This document shows, piece by piece, positions 48,439 to 57,886 of a DNA stretch of 64,000 nucleotides. The first letter of the stretch is position 1. Each line of letters begins with the position of its first letter. The DNA is taken from contig NZ_JACMIA010000001.1 in assembly GCF_014252955.1 (NCBI RefSeq), forward strand, positions 4,340,001 to 4,404,000. Reading direction: 5' to 3'. Position numbers and translations under genes: made by a program. The notes beneath the pieces were generated by a model. The model did no database searches, was not told the origin of the DNA, and was given only the letters and a program-made list of their open reading frames with translations. Source of the stretch: Stappia sp. 28M-7. Lineage in GTDB: Bacteria > Pseudomonadota > Alphaproteobacteria > Rhizobiales > Stappiaceae.

Positions 48439-50117
48439 CGCTCTTCCAGTACCCGCCGGGCGATGACCTGCGCCTGGATTTCCGCCGCGCCCTCGAAGAT
48501 GTTGAGGATGCGCGCGTCGCACAGCACCCGGCTAATCGCGTATTCCAGCGCGAAACCGTTGCCGCCGTGGATCTGCAGCGCATTGTCCGCCGCCGCCCAG
48601 GCAACGCGCGCGCCGAGCAGCTTGGCCATGCCCGCTTCCAGATCGCAGCGCCGGCCGGAGTCCTTTTCCAGCGCCGAGAAATAGGTCAGCTGGCGCGCCG
48701 CCATCAGCTCGGCCGCCATCATCGCCAGCTTGTCGGAGACGCGCGGGAAGGCGATCAGCGGCTTGCCGAACTGCACCCGCTCCTGCGCATAGCGCAGCCC
48801 CAGGTCGAGCGCGGCCTGCGCAACGCCCAAGGCCCGCGCCGCCGTCTGGATGCGCGCGCCCTCGAAGGTCTGCATCAGTTGCTTGAAGCCCTGCCCCGGC
48901 ACGCCGCCCAGCAGGTTCTCATGCGCCACCTCGAACCCGTCGAAGGCGATCTCGTATTCCTTCATGCCACGATAGCCGAGCACCTCGATCTCGCCGCCGG
49001 ACATGCCCGGCGCCGGGAACGGATCGGCATCCGTGCCGCGCGGCTTTTGCGCGATGAACATCGACAGACCCTTGTAGCCCGGCTCCGACGGATCGGTGCG
49101 CGCAAGCAGGGTCATGATGTCGGCGCGCACCGGATGGGTGATCCAGGTCTTGTTGCCGTAGATCTTCCACACATCGCCCTGGCGCACGGCGCGGGTCTTC
49201 AGCGAAGCAAGGTCGGAGCCGGTGTTCGGCTCGGTGAAGACCGCCGTCGGCAGCACCTCGCCGGAGGCGATCCTCGGCAGCCAGGTCTGCTTCTGCACCT
49301 CGGTGCCCCCGCACAGGATCAGCTCGGCGGCGATCTCCGAGCGGGTGCCGAGCGAGCCGACGCCGATATAGGCCCGGCTCAGCTCCTCCGAGACGACGCA
49401 CATGCTCTCCTTGCCGAGGCCGAGGCCGCCGTACTCTTCCGGGATCGTCAGGCCGAAGACGCCGAGCTCGGCCATCTCGCCGATCACCTCCAGCGGGATA
49501 TAGGCGTTCTTCAGATGCCACTCATGCGCATGCGGCACCACCTTGTCGGCGGCGAAGCGGCGCATTTCCTCGCGCACCTGCTCGTAGGTCTCCTCTAACC
49601 CGGAGGTGCCGAAGATCGAATTGCCCTCCTGCTGGCGGATCAGCCCGGCCAGCCGCGCCCGCACCGCCGGCGTGTTGCCGGTGGCGATCAGCTCCTCCAC
49701 CGCCGCGCTGCGGAAGGAAGCGGCTGCCTCCGTCCCGAGCCCCAGATCGGCGAGGCGCACCACCTCGCCCTGGTTCATCGGGATGCCGCCGAAGACCTGC
49801 GCCAGGTATTCGGCAAAGACGAGGCGCACCAGGAGCTCTTCCGTCTCGCCAAAGCTGCCTGCATCCTCCAGCCGTCCGGCATAGGCGGCGAGCTGGCGCA
49901 GCGCCTCCACATAGGTCGCAAGCCATGCCAGCCCGTGGGTCGCCCGCTGCTCGGCCTCCAGCCTGTCCGCCGACAACCGGCCGTCCACCGACACGCGGGC
50001 CCGCACGCTTCCCGCCGCCGCATCGAGCAGCGCGCCCAGCGTCTCCACCGCCTCGCCCGTCAGCGCCGTCAGCCGCGTTTCCCGTGCCTCGTGACCGAAT
50101 TCGCTCGCCAGGGACAT
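48432..50117 (-). CDS. mcd: (2S)-methylsuccinyl-CoA dehydrogenase
   Basis: This 561-residue flavoprotein fits Mcd of the ethylmalonyl-CoA pathway, which oxidises methylsuccinyl-CoA to mesaconyl-CoA during acetyl-CoA assimilation. An extra N-terminal helical domain of about 160 residues, characteristic of Mcd, precedes the acyl-CoA dehydrogenase core (about 170-561). The core carries AVFTEPNTGSDLA, KIYGNKTWITH, and the C-terminal LNIFEGAAEIQ with the base Glu. GAGAGGA lies before the ATG. No other pathway gene is in the window. It is divergent from a BrkB-like gene. Confidence 0.92.
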   Translation of the reverse strand: MSLASEFGHEARETRLTALTGEAVETLGALLDAAAGSVRARVSVDGRLSADRLEAEQRATHGLAWLATYVEALRQLAAYAGRLEDAGSFGETEELLVRLVFAEYLAQVFGGIPMNQGEVVRLADLGLGTEAAASFRSAAVEELIATGNTPAVRARLAGLIRQQEGNSIFGTSGLEETYEQVREEMRRFAADKVVPHAHEWHLKNAYIPLEVIGEMAELGVFGLTIPEEYGGLGLGKESMCVVSEELSRAYIGVGSLGTRSEIAAELILCGGTEVQKQTWLPRIASGEVLPTAVFTEPNTGSDLASLKTRAVRQGDVWKIYGNKTWITHPVRADIMTLLARTDPSEPGYKGLSMFIAQKPRGTDADPFPAPGMSGGEIEVLGYRGMKEYEIAFDGFEVAHENLLGGVPGQGFKQLMQTFEGARIQTAARALGVAQAALDLGLRYAQERVQFGKPLIAFPRVSDKLAMMAAELMAARQLTYFSALEKDSGRRCDLEAGMAKLLGARVAWAAADNALQIHGGNGFALEYAISRVLCDARILNIFEGAAEIQAQVIARRVLEERG

Positions 50118-50184
50118 GCCTTCCTCTCCATTGCCGTTTCCCGCCGCACCCTCGCCCCTCCCGACGAGCGATGCTGCAGCGCAA

Positions 50185-50218
50185 ACAATATCGCGCCGCC
50201 TTCGCGAAGCAATGCTTC
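50185..50218 (-). promoter_or_regulatory. candidate mcd promoter with palindrome over -35
   Basis: On the minus strand TTGCTT (50207-50212) and TATTGT (50185-50190) are spaced by 16 bp. The perfect 13-bp palindrome GAAGCAATGCTTC (50206-50218) covers the -35 element and could be an operator. Confidence 0.45.
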
Positions 50219-50322
50219 TTTTGAAGGAGGCGAAAAGCAATAATATTTCATGGATTTCGCGACGCAGCATGAAACGCCGGCCGCGTCTTGACCCGCGGCG
50301 ATGCCTCCCGCAAAAGCGGCGG

Positions 50323-51180
50323 ATGAACCCGTTCCGCCTGCTGCGCTCCGCGATCGCGACCATCTACGACGCCGTCATGCACATGACGAACGACGACGGC
50401 TTCGCCCTGGCGAGCCATGTCGCCCTGTCCTCGCTGCTGGCCCTGTTCCCGTTCCTGATCTTCGTGGCCGCGCTCACCGGCTTTCTCGGCATGTCGGACA
50501 TGGCCGACCGCATCGCCACGCTGCTCTTCGATGTCTGGCCGGAAGAGGTCGCCCGTCCCATCTCCAGCGAGATCCACGTGGTGCTGACCCAGCCGCGCGG
50601 CGACATCCTCACCTTCGGCATCATCGCCGCGCTGTGGTTCGCCTCCAACGGCGTGGAGGCCCTGCGCGTTGCGCTCAACCGCGCCTATGGCGTCGGCGAG
50701 ACCCGCAATTACTTCTACCTGCGCGCCCAGGCCCTGCTCCTGGTGCTGTTCGGCACCTTCGTGCTGATCAGCTTCGCCCTGCTGATCGTCTTCGCGCCGC
50801 TGGTCTGGCGTGCCGTTGTCGCCCATGCGCCGCTGCTTGAGCCCTTCACCGCCCGGCTCAACATCTCGCGCTATGTCATCGCCACGCTGCTGACGCTCGG
50901 CGGCCTGTTCATCGCCCATGCGGTGCTGCCGGACGGCCGCCGCCGGCTGCTCGACACGCTTCCCGGCGTTGCCGCCACCTTGCTGCTGTGGCTGGCCTCG
51001 GGCATGGCCTTCGGTGCCTGGCTTGCCGGCTTTGCCGACTATGTGTCGACCTATGCCGGCCTTGCCGGCGCCATGACCGCGCTGATCTTCCTGTATCTGA
51101 TCTCGATCTGCTTCGTCTTCGGCGGCGAGCTCAACGCGGCGATCCTGCGCCGCCGCGCCCGCAAGCTCGCCAGCGCCTGA
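50323..51180 (+). CDS. YihY/BrkB family membrane protein
   Basis: This 285-residue protein has six membrane segments and the family pattern: DDGFALASHVALSSLLALFPF near the start, GDILTFGIIAALWFASNGVEALRVALNRAYGV in the middle and LIFLYLISICFVFGGELNAAI at the end. The group was once misnamed ribonuclease BN; its true role is unknown. The start is unsure: ATG 50323 fits relatives, ATG 50269 would add 18 basic residues, and neither has a strong ribosome site. Confidence 0.9.
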   Translation: MNPFRLLRSAIATIYDAVMHMTNDDGFALASHVALSSLLALFPFLIFVAALTGFLGMSDMADRIATLLFDVWPEEVARPISSEIHVVLTQPRGDILTFGIIAALWFASNGVEALRVALNRAYGVGETRNYFYLRAQALLLVLFGTFVLISFALLIVFAPLVWRAVVAHAPLLEPFTARLNISRYVIATLLTLGGLFIAHAVLPDGRRRLLDTLPGVAATLLLWLASGMAFGAWLAGFADYVSTYAGLAGAMTALIFLYLISICFVFGGELNAAILRRRARKLASA

Positions 51181-51195
51181 CGGGACGGGCGTTGG

Positions 51196-52089
51196 TCAGG
51201 CGGGCGTGCGCCGCGTGCCGATCCGTCTTTCGCGGATGATCAGCAACGCCCCGACCACCAGCGCCGCACCCACGACCTGCACAAGGGACAGCGTCTCGCC
51301 GAACAGCAGGTAGCCCTCCACGGCGGTTGCCACCGGCGCGAGATAGAACAGGCTCGACACCCGCGAGGCGCTGCCCCGCTTGATCAGCACCATCAGCAGC
51401 AGCACCGCACCGATCGACAGCACCAGCACCAGCCAGGTCATGGCGATGATCAGCTCGCCGGTCCAGGCGATCTGCCAGTCCTCCAACGTCGACAGCGGCA
51501 TGACCAGCGCCAGCGCGCCGAAATACTGCAGCAATGTCCCCGGGATCAGGTCGATGCCGACGACGAAGCGCTTCTGGTAGATCGTGCCGACCGCGATGCC
51601 GGCCGCCGCCGCCAGGCAGGCCAGCACGTTGACCATCGACAATCCCGACGTGTCCCCGCCGATGCGCGGGCCCACCACCAGCAACAGGCCGATCGCGCCG
51701 ACGGCCAGCCCCAGCCAGTGGCGCGGCGCCACCTTCTCGCCCAGCACCGGCCCGGCCAGCAGCGCCGTCAGCAGCGGCTGCAGCCCGAGGAACAGCGCCG
51801 AAATGCCTGCCGGCATGCCGTTGTCGATGGCATAGAAGATCCCGCCCAGATAGACACCGTGGATCAGCACGCCGGCGGCGAAGCAATGCGCCCATTCCGA
51901 CCCCCGCCGCGGCCAGTGGGCGCGCAGCACGATGGCCAGCGCCAGCATCACCGGCAGCACCAGCGCGAAGCGGATCGTCAGGAAGACGAAGGGCTCGATG
52001 TGAGGAGCCCCCAGCTTGGAGCCGATGAAGCCGGTCGACCACAACAGGACGAAAATGCCGGGGACGGCCTTGTCGAAAAACGCACGCAC
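51196..52089 (-). CDS. EamA/DMT family transporter
   Basis: This 297-residue drug/metabolite transporter has ten helices in two EamA repeats (about 8-138 and 150-288). It starts with AVPGIFVLLWSTGFIGSKLG and has GISALFLGLQPLLTALLAG. Substrates may be amino acids or other small metabolites. The start is GTG at 52089. It is convergent with the BrkB-like gene, with only 15 bp between, and divergent from the chemoreceptor. Confidence 0.93.
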   Translation of the reverse strand: MRAFFDKAVPGIFVLLWSTGFIGSKLGAPHIEPFVFLTIRFALVLPVMLALAIVLRAHWPRRGSEWAHCFAAGVLIHGVYLGGIFYAIDNGMPAGISALFLGLQPLLTALLAGPVLGEKVAPRHWLGLAVGAIGLLLVVGPRIGGDTSGLSMVNVLACLAAAAGIAVGTIYQKRFVVGIDLIPGTLLQYFGALALVMPLSTLEDWQIAWTGELIIAMTWLVLVLSIGAVLLLMVLIKRGSASRVSSLFYLAPVATAVEGYLLFGETLSLVQVVGAALVVGALLIIRERRIGTRRTPA

Positions 52090-52270
52090 GAACGATCCAG
52101 TTCAAACGGTTGCAAGGGCCGGCGCGCCTCGCGCCAGGCCTGTACGGCCCCTGCCGCGACGACCGGGGTAAGGTTCCCTTGACTAAGGGGAAGGCAACAT
52201 AGGCCAGGTCAGGGGAATATTAACTTCGCTGGTGGACTTTTGCACAAGGAAGGGACTGACCAGTCGAGGT

Positions 52271-54292
52271 ATGCCCGTGCTGCATTTTCGAGGTTTCGCG
52301 TCGGTATCGACCTTAGTCGGCCGACTATCCGTGCGCACCAGGATTTTTCTTCTGATCGCCGTCACCATGACAGGCCTTGCCGCCATCGGCAGCGTCTTCT
52401 GGTGGAGTCAGGCCAGCGTCGAAAGCGCCTTCGCACGATCCGAGGGCTTTTCCGACCTTGCCGGCACGGTCGCCGATCTCTCTTCCACGGCCGGGACCCT
52501 GCGGATCGCCGAGAAAACCTATCTCGCCGCCCCCTCCGCCGCCGCCTACCAGGCCTTTACCTCGCAGATCGCCGTGGCACGCAGCCAGCTCGGCACGGTC
52601 CGCACCCTTGACGTCGCCGCGCCCTACGGCGCCGAGATCGACCAGGTCGACCGCGCCCTTTCCGACATCGAGGCGACGTTCCAGGACCTCCACGCCACCC
52701 AGCAGCGCCTCGGCCTTGCCGATACCGAAGGCGGGGCGCGCGGGGCGCTCGCCGCCAACGGCGATGCGCTCGTCGGCAGCGTCCAGAAGCTTGCCCGTTT
52801 CAAGCGCGGTCCCGAGACCGAGCGCCTGGCCTTTGCCGGCGTCGACCTGCAGCGCAGCGAAAAGGCCTATCTCCTCGACCGCAGCGACGTGAACCTCGGC
52901 AGTTTCGAGGTCGCCGCCGCGCGGCTCGAGCGCGCGCTCTCCCGGGCCAAGCTTGAGGAGGCGACAAGCGCCGAACTCACCGGCTTCCTCACCTCCTATC
53001 GCGAGGCCTTCGACACCTTCACCCGCGCCGGCGGCGAACGCACCGCCCATGTGGAGAAGCTCGAGGCCTTCTTCGACGTGCTGCCGCCCTATCTCGCCCA
53101 GCTTCAGGCCGCGGCCAAAAGCGGCCAGGCCGAGGCGGCAGGCACCCTCGCCGACAACCGGGCCATCGCCGCCATGACCATGCTGGCGATCATGGCCGTC
53201 ACGGTTGCCGTCCTGCTTCTGGCCGGCCTCCTCATCGGTGCGTCGATTTCCAGGCCGCTGGCCGTGCTGCGCCTCGCCATGGACCGGCTCGCCGCCGGCG
53301 AGACCGATATCGACCTGCCGGAAGCGCGCGGCCGCACCGAGCTCGATGCGATGGCCGCCAGCGTCGCCGTCTTCCGCGACAACGCGCTGGAGCGCGAGGA
53401 ACTTGCGGCAACTCAGGAAGCTGAAAACGCCGCCCGCGACAGCCGCATGCGCCATCTCGACCAGCTGATCGCCGGGTTCGAGTCGACCGTGGGCGATGCC
53501 CTCTCGCGCCTCGACGGTGCTGCCGAGGAACTGGCCGGCGCCTCCGGTGCCCTGGACCAGGCGGCCGGACACGCGGCCGAGGAAGCGGGCACCGCCGGCA
53601 ATGCGGTGCGGGTCGCCGCCGAAAGCGTCACCTCGGCGGCCTCCGCCTCCGAGGAGCTCAACGTCTCCATTGCCGAGATCGCCGACCAGGCCAACCGCTC
53701 GACCCAGGTCGCCGAAAAGGCCGTCACCAGCGCCCGCGACACCGGCGCCAGCATGAGCGCGCTGTCGCGCACCGCCGACCGGATCGGCGAGGTCATGGGC
53801 CTCATCCGCGACATCGCCGAACAGACCAACCTTCTGGCGCTCAACGCCACCATCGAGGCCGCCCGCGCCGGCGAGCACGGACGCGGCTTTGCCGTCGTCG
53901 CCGCCGAGGTCAAGGAGCTTGCCAGCCAGACCGCAAAGGCGACCCAGGACATTGCCCAGCAGGTCGAGGCGATCCAGCAGGCCTCCGCCAGCGCGGTCAT
54001 GGCCATCGGCGATGTCGAGCAGATCATCGTCCAGATGAACGAGATCGCCGGCTCGGTCGCCGCCGCCGTCGGCCAGCAGAGCATCGCCCTGCGCGAGATC
54101 ACCGAGAATGTCGCCCGCGCCTCGGAGCGCTCCGGCACCGGTGCCGAGGCGATGGACCGGGTTTCCGGCGCCACCGACCGTGCCCGCGGCACCGGCACCA
54201 TGGTCGGCGAGCTCTCCGGCACGCTCGGCGAGCAGGCCCGCCTGCTGCGCAAGGAGATCGCCTGCTTCCTGGAGGGCGTGCGCGCCGCCTGA
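52271..54292 (+). CDS. methyl-accepting chemotaxis protein
   Basis: This 673-residue receptor has a first membrane helix at about 25-47, a long periplasmic helical sensor (about 48-295) and a second helix at about 300-325. Next come a HAMP domain ([24 protein letters not shown]) and a signalling coiled coil with the hairpin tip [22 protein letters not shown]. It would control CheA in chemotaxis; its ligand is unknown. No che genes are adjacent. The start is unclear: ATG 52271 was preferred over GTG 52232. Confidence 0.9.
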   Translation: MPVLHFRGFASVSTLVGRLSVRTRIFLLIAVTMTGLAAIGSVFWWSQASVESAFARSEGFSDLAGTVADLSSTAGTLRIAEKTYLAAPSAAAYQAFTSQIAVARSQLGTVRTLDVAAPYGAEIDQVDRALSDIEATFQDLHATQQRLGLADTEGGARGALAANGDALVGSVQKLARFKRGPETERLAFAGVDLQRSEKAYLLDRSDVNLGSFEVAAARLERALSRAKLEEATSAELTGFLTSYREAFDTFTRAGGERTAHVEKLEAFFDVLPPYLAQLQAAAKSGQAEAAGTLADNRAIAAMTMLAIMAVTVAVLLLAGLLIGASISRPLAVLRLAMDRLAAGETDIDLPEARGRTELDAMAASVAVFRDNALEREELAATQEAENAARDSRMRHLDQLIAGFESTVGDALSRLDGAAEELAGASGALDQAAGHAAEEAGTAGNAVRVAAESVTSAASASEELNVSIAEIADQANRSTQVAEKAVTSARDTGASMSALSRTADRIGEVMGLIRDIAEQTNLLALNATIEAARAGEHGRGFAVVAAEVKELASQTAKATQDIAQQVEAIQQASASAVMAIGDVEQIIVQMNEIAGSVAAAVGQQSIALREITENVARASERSGTGAEAMDRVSGATDRARGTGTMVGELSGTLGEQARLLRKEIACFLEGVRAA

Positions 54293-54510
54293 CGGTGCGC
54301 CGCCCCGCCTCTCGCCTTACGGGCATTCCCCCTATTGCCACTGCCGGCAATCTCGCCACATAACGCGTGCAGATCTCACGACGGCAGGGGCGGTGCGAAA
54401 GCCGCCCTCGCCTCCCGCCAGCCACGCGCAAGGGCCGCCGGCTCCCAGCCGGTCTCGTCGAAAAGCCCCGCCGTCGGCCAGCCGCACGCCAGTTTGCCGA
54501 AGGAATTCCC

Positions 54511-55695
54511 ATGCAGGACAGCATCGTCATCGTCGGAGCGGGCCAGGCCGGCGCCCAGGCCGTTCAGTCGCTGCGCACAGGCGGCTTCGGCGGCCGCATC
54601 GCCCTTGTCGGCGAGGAGCCGCATCCGCCCTACCAGCGCCCGCCCCTGTCCAAGAAGCATCTTTCCGGCGAGATCGACGACGAGGCGCTGCACCTGCGCC
54701 CGCTCGGCTTCTACGAACAGAACGCCATCGATTGCCATTTCGGCAAGGTGGTCGAGGCCATCGACCGCGAGTCCCGCGCCGTGCTGCTCGCCGGCGGTGA
54801 GCAGCTTCCCTATGAGCGGCTGATCATTGCCACCGGCACCCGGCCGCGCGCCCTGCCGATCGCCGGCGCCGAGCTGCCGGGCGTGGTGACCCTGCGCAAG
54901 ATTTCCGATGTCGAGGCGATGCGCCCCCTGCTGCGCACGCCGGGCCGCGTTGCCATCGTCGGCGGCGGCTATATCGGGCTGGAGGTCGCCGCCGTCGCCC
55001 GGACCATGGGCCACGAGGTCACCGTCATCGAGGCACAGGACCGGGTGATGAAGCGGGTGGTCTCGCCCGCCGTCTCCGCCTGGTTCCAGGAGCTGCATGC
55101 GGACAAGGGTGTGCGGCTGATGCTCGACACCGGCATCACCGGCTTTTCGGGAAGCGACCGCGTCACGGGCGTGCAGCTGGCCGGCGGCGGCGAGGTTCCC
55201 TGCGACATCGCGCTGGTCGCCGTCGGCGCGGTGCCCAACGATGAGCTGGCAGCCGCCTGCGGCCTTGCCACCGGCGACGGCATCCTGGTCGACGATAGCG
55301 CGCTCACCTCCGATCCGCTTGTCCATGCGGCCGGCGACTGCACCCGCTTCCATTCCGCGCTCTACGGCCGCTCGATCCGGCTGGAAAGCGTGCAGAACGC
55401 CATCGACCAGGCCAAGGCCGTCGCCGCTTCGATCCTCGGCAACGAGGTGCATTACGACCCGGTGCCGTGGTTCTGGTCCGATCAGTATGCGGTCAAGCTG
55501 CAGATCGCCGGCCTGTCGCAGGACCACGACGAGGCCCGCACCTTCGGCGATCCGGCCTCCGGCTCCTTCTACGTCGCCTATCTCGGCGGCGGGCGCCTGC
55601 TTGCCGTCGACAGCATCAACCACCCGCGCTCGCACATGATGGCACGCCGGGCGATCGGCAAGGCGTTCGAGGACGGGCTCCTGCCGCCGGCCTGA
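54511..55695 (+). CDS. FAD-dependent ferredoxin reductase-type oxidoreductase
   Basis: This 394-residue flavoprotein transfers electrons from NAD(P)H to a ferredoxin, as in rhodocoxin or putidaredoxin reductases. The FAD-binding VGAGQAGAQA lies at 8-17, PPYQRPPLSKKHL follows, the NAD-binding IVGGGYIGLEVA lies near 150, and the FAD-closing HAAGDCTRF near 270. The C-terminal reductase domain includes PWFWSDQY. No ferredoxin or cytochrome P450 gene is adjacent. The ATG at 54511 has an AAGGA site. The preceding 218-bp gap holds only a weak hairpin (ATTGCC / GGCAAT). Confidence 0.94.
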   Translation: MQDSIVIVGAGQAGAQAVQSLRTGGFGGRIALVGEEPHPPYQRPPLSKKHLSGEIDDEALHLRPLGFYEQNAIDCHFGKVVEAIDRESRAVLLAGGEQLPYERLIIATGTRPRALPIAGAELPGVVTLRKISDVEAMRPLLRTPGRVAIVGGGYIGLEVAAVARTMGHEVTVIEAQDRVMKRVVSPAVSAWFQELHADKGVRLMLDTGITGFSGSDRVTGVQLAGGGEVPCDIALVAVGAVPNDELAAACGLATGDGILVDDSALTSDPLVHAAGDCTRFHSALYGRSIRLESVQNAIDQAKAVAASILGNEVHYDPVPWFWSDQYAVKLQIAGLSQDHDEARTFGDPASGSFYVAYLGGGRLLAVDSINHPRSHMMARRAIGKAFEDGLLPPA

Positions 55696-55746
55696 ACCGG
55701 ATGGGTGTCTGAAACGGATATCGAGGCCGTAGATAGGGCCGGCGGC

Positions 55747-56184
55747 TCAGTCGTCGGCCGCCGCCTCGATGCTCTCCATGTCGTCGTCCGACAGGCCGAA
55801 ATGGTGGCCGATCTCGTGGATCAGCACATGCGCGATGACGCCGCCCAGCGGCTCGTCATAGGCGCACCAGTAATCGAGGATGGCACGGCGGTAGAGCCAG
55901 ACGCGGTTCGGCATGCGGCCGCTGAAGGCCTCCGCCCCGCCCTGCGCCAGTCCGATCCCCTCGAACAGGCCCATCAGCTCGAACGGGTCCTCCACGCCGA
56001 CCGAATCGAGCGCATCGTCGTCGGCGAAATCCGCCACGCGGATCTCGATGTCGCCGCACAGCTTGCGGAATTCAGCAGGGAGTTCGTCGAAGGCCGCAAC
56101 GGCGATCCGCTCGAATTCGGCAAGATCCGGCGCCACCGCGCCCGTCCAGCTGCTGCGTTCCCCACCGGCCGCGCGTGACCCCAT
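55747..56184 (-). CDS. zincin-like metallopeptidase family protein
   Basis: This 145-residue protein has the metal site HEIGHHFGLSD (H123, E124, H127, with H128 or D133 as third ligand), typical of the small zincin family once called DUF1025. Related proteins lack a demonstrated substrate. The core is DFADDDALDSVG then RVWLYRRAILDYW. It is convergent with the flavoprotein gene, 51 bp away, and follows the small membrane protein gene by 20 bp. Confidence 0.92.
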   Translation of the reverse strand: MGSRAAGGERSSWTGAVAPDLAEFERIAVAAFDELPAEFRKLCGDIEIRVADFADDDALDSVGVEDPFELMGLFEGIGLAQGGAEAFSGRMPNRVWLYRRAILDYWCAYDEPLGGVIAHVLIHEIGHHFGLSDDDMESIEAAADD

Positions 56185-56204
56185 CTTCCGCCTCTCCCTT
56201 GTCG

Positions 56205-56456
56205 TTATGCCGGGGAGATCAGGTAGGTCCAGATCAGATAGACCACAAGGCCCAGCGCGAAGACCGCGCCGGCGCTGCGGCCGATCTTGCGGCCGAGTTG
56301 CTCGATGGGATCGTCTTCGTCGGCAGGCGGACCAGAGCGTTTGTGCGCGCCCTCGAAGGTGGTGCGCAGCACGGTCTCGCTTTCGCGTTCGGCCCGGTCG
56401 AGCACCGATTGCGCCTCGCGGCGCCGCTCTTCCTCGCGCGGATCCTTGCCGCTCAC
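56205..56456 (-). CDS. small C-tail-anchored membrane protein
   Basis: This 83-residue protein is highly charged in its first 60 residues (DPREEERRREAQSVLDRAERE) and then has one hydrophobic helix (about 63-80), so it is likely anchored by its C-terminus with the soluble part in the cytosol. I do not know the family. Its GTG start overlaps the dsbB stop (GTGA, 56453-56456), giving translational coupling with dsbB. The start is supported by that overlap. A longer reading through dsbB in this frame was rejected. Confidence 0.7.
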   Translation of the reverse strand: MSGKDPREEERRREAQSVLDRAERESETVLRTTFEGAHKRSGPPADEDDPIEQLGRKIGRSAGAVFALGLVVYLIWTYLISPA

Positions 56457-56977
56457 GCCGCGCTCCCGCGCCGCCACGCCCAGGCACCGGCAAGCGCCAG
56501 CACGGCAACACCGGCCGAGATCACCGCATTCCAGCCCGCAAACGACAGGCCGAACATCCGCCAGCTCGCCTCGGTGCAGCTCACCACGCGGGTGGAGCGC
56601 AGCGCGTTCAACATGTTGGCGGCCGAATCGGGCATTCCCCCGCCGCCGCCGCAATCCGCAGGCCCGGCCCAGAAGCCCCACTCGGCGCCGGCCTGATAGG
56701 CCCCGATGCCCGCGCCCCAGGCAAAGACCGCCGCAACCGCGAGCAGCAGCACGGTCACCACCAGCCGCCCCTGCGCGGGCGTTCCGCGCAGCATGACAAG
56801 CAGCGCCAGGAGGGCGAGAGGCAGGCCGACATAGTAGGGAATGCGCTGTTCGAGACACAGCTTGCAGGGCACATAGCCGCCGATCAGCTGAAAGCCCCAG
56901 GCCGTCAGGATCGAGGCCAGGCCTCCGGCGATCAGCAGCATCACCAGCTGCCGGGACGTTCTTGCGGGGTCGCTCAT
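56453..56977 (-). CDS. dsbB: disulfide bond formation protein B
   Basis: DsbB reoxidises the periplasmic oxidase DsbA and passes electrons to quinone. The 174-residue protein has four membrane helices. The first cysteine pair is C38/C41 (PCKLCLEQRIPYY), and the second is formed by C109 (ADCGGG) and C134 (VVSCTE). The length and order are typical. The gene belongs to a leftward run YqaA-dsbB-small protein-zincin. Confidence 0.94.
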   Translation of the reverse strand: MSDPARTSRQLVMLLIAGGLASILTAWGFQLIGGYVPCKLCLEQRIPYYVGLPLALLALLVMLRGTPAQGRLVVTVLLLAVAAVFAWGAGIGAYQAGAEWGFWAGPADCGGGGGMPDSAANMLNALRSTRVVSCTEASWRMFGLSFAGWNAVISAGVAVLALAGAWAWRRGSAA

Positions 56978-56993
56978 GGTCGCCGCCTCGGTT

Positions 56994-57572
56994 TCACAGG
57001 AAGCGGATTAGCGCGAAGCCGCCGACAAGGCCAATCACGAAGATCGTGAACATCAGGCCAAGGCGCTTCTCGATGAAGGTGCGGATCGGCGGACCGAACA
57101 GGTAGAGCAGGCCCGCGACCGCGAAAAAGCGCAGGCCCCGCGCCAGGACGCTCGCCACCATGAACACCGGCAGGCTCAGCCCCGTCGCGCCGCTGGCGAT
57201 GGTGATGACCTTGTAGGGAAAGGGCGTCACGCCGGCGATGAAGACGATCCAGGCGCCGTAGTCGTTGAAATTGCCGCGAAAGGTCTCGAACTTGTCGAGA
57301 TAGCCGTAGAAGGCGAGGATCGGCTCGGCCACCTGCAGGAACAGGAAGGCGCCGATGGCGTATCCCGCCGCCCCGCCCAGCACCGAGGTCACCGTGCAAA
57401 GGGTCGCATAGGCGAACGCCTTCGCCCGCTGCGCGATCACCATCGGGATCAGCAGGATGTCCGGCGGGATCGGAAAGAACGAGCTTTCGGCAAAGGACAC
57501 GGCTCCCAGTGCCACCGGTGCATGGCGGCCCGAGGCGAGCGACATTGTCCAATCGTAGAGGCGGCGCAACAT
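56994..57572 (-). CDS. YqaA/DedA-like membrane protein
   Basis: This 192-residue protein of the SNARE-associated/DedA superfamily, YqaA branch, has about five helices. Marks are SFAESSFFPIPPDILLIPMV near the start and GAWIVFIAGVTPFPYKVITIASGA in the middle. DedA relatives flip lipids across the inner membrane. It sits 16 bp upstream of dsbB on the same strand; both act at the membrane. Confidence 0.93.
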   Translation of the reverse strand: MLRRLYDWTMSLASGRHAPVALGAVSFAESSFFPIPPDILLIPMVIAQRAKAFAYATLCTVTSVLGGAAGYAIGAFLFLQVAEPILAFYGYLDKFETFRGNFNDYGAWIVFIAGVTPFPYKVITIASGATGLSLPVFMVASVLARGLRFFAVAGLLYLFGPPIRTFIEKRLGLMFTIFVIGLVGGFALIRFL

Positions 57573-57711
57573 GCCGCCTCATTAGCCGGAAGCGCGGCCC
57601 TTGTCATCCGACTTCCGCTGCGGCGCGGTGACCGCAATCCGGCACGGGACAGGCGTCATGTTTCAATTGACGGGCCAAGCGCTGCGGCTATGATCGCGCC
57701 GTTTCCCGCGG

Positions 57712-57798
57712 GCCCCCGTGGCGGAATTGGTAGACGCGACGGATTCAAAATCCGTTTCCCTAACCGGAGTGTCCGTTCGAGTCGGACCGGGGGCACCA
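57712..57798 (+). tRNA. tRNA-Leu (anticodon CAA)
   Basis: This 87-base class II tRNA includes an encoded CCA. The acceptor GCCCCCG pairs with CGGGGGC, the D-arm contains AATTGGTAGA, and the anticodon stem ACGGA/TCCGT holds the loop TTCAAAA with anticodon CAA for UUG codons. There is a long variable arm, and the T-arm is GTCCG-TTCGAGT-CGGAC. Confidence 0.97.
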
Positions 57799-57886
57799 TT
57801 TTCCTGTCTCGCGCCCTTGCGGGCCCCGTTTGCGAAGCCCTTTTTCGGCACTGTCGTGCTGTGGCGACACGGACGAGGAGGATGCC

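Noticed and set aside
50323-51180. Calling the BrkB-like protein ribonuclease BN
   Set aside because: It is a six-helix membrane protein; the enzyme name came from an early misassignment in this family.
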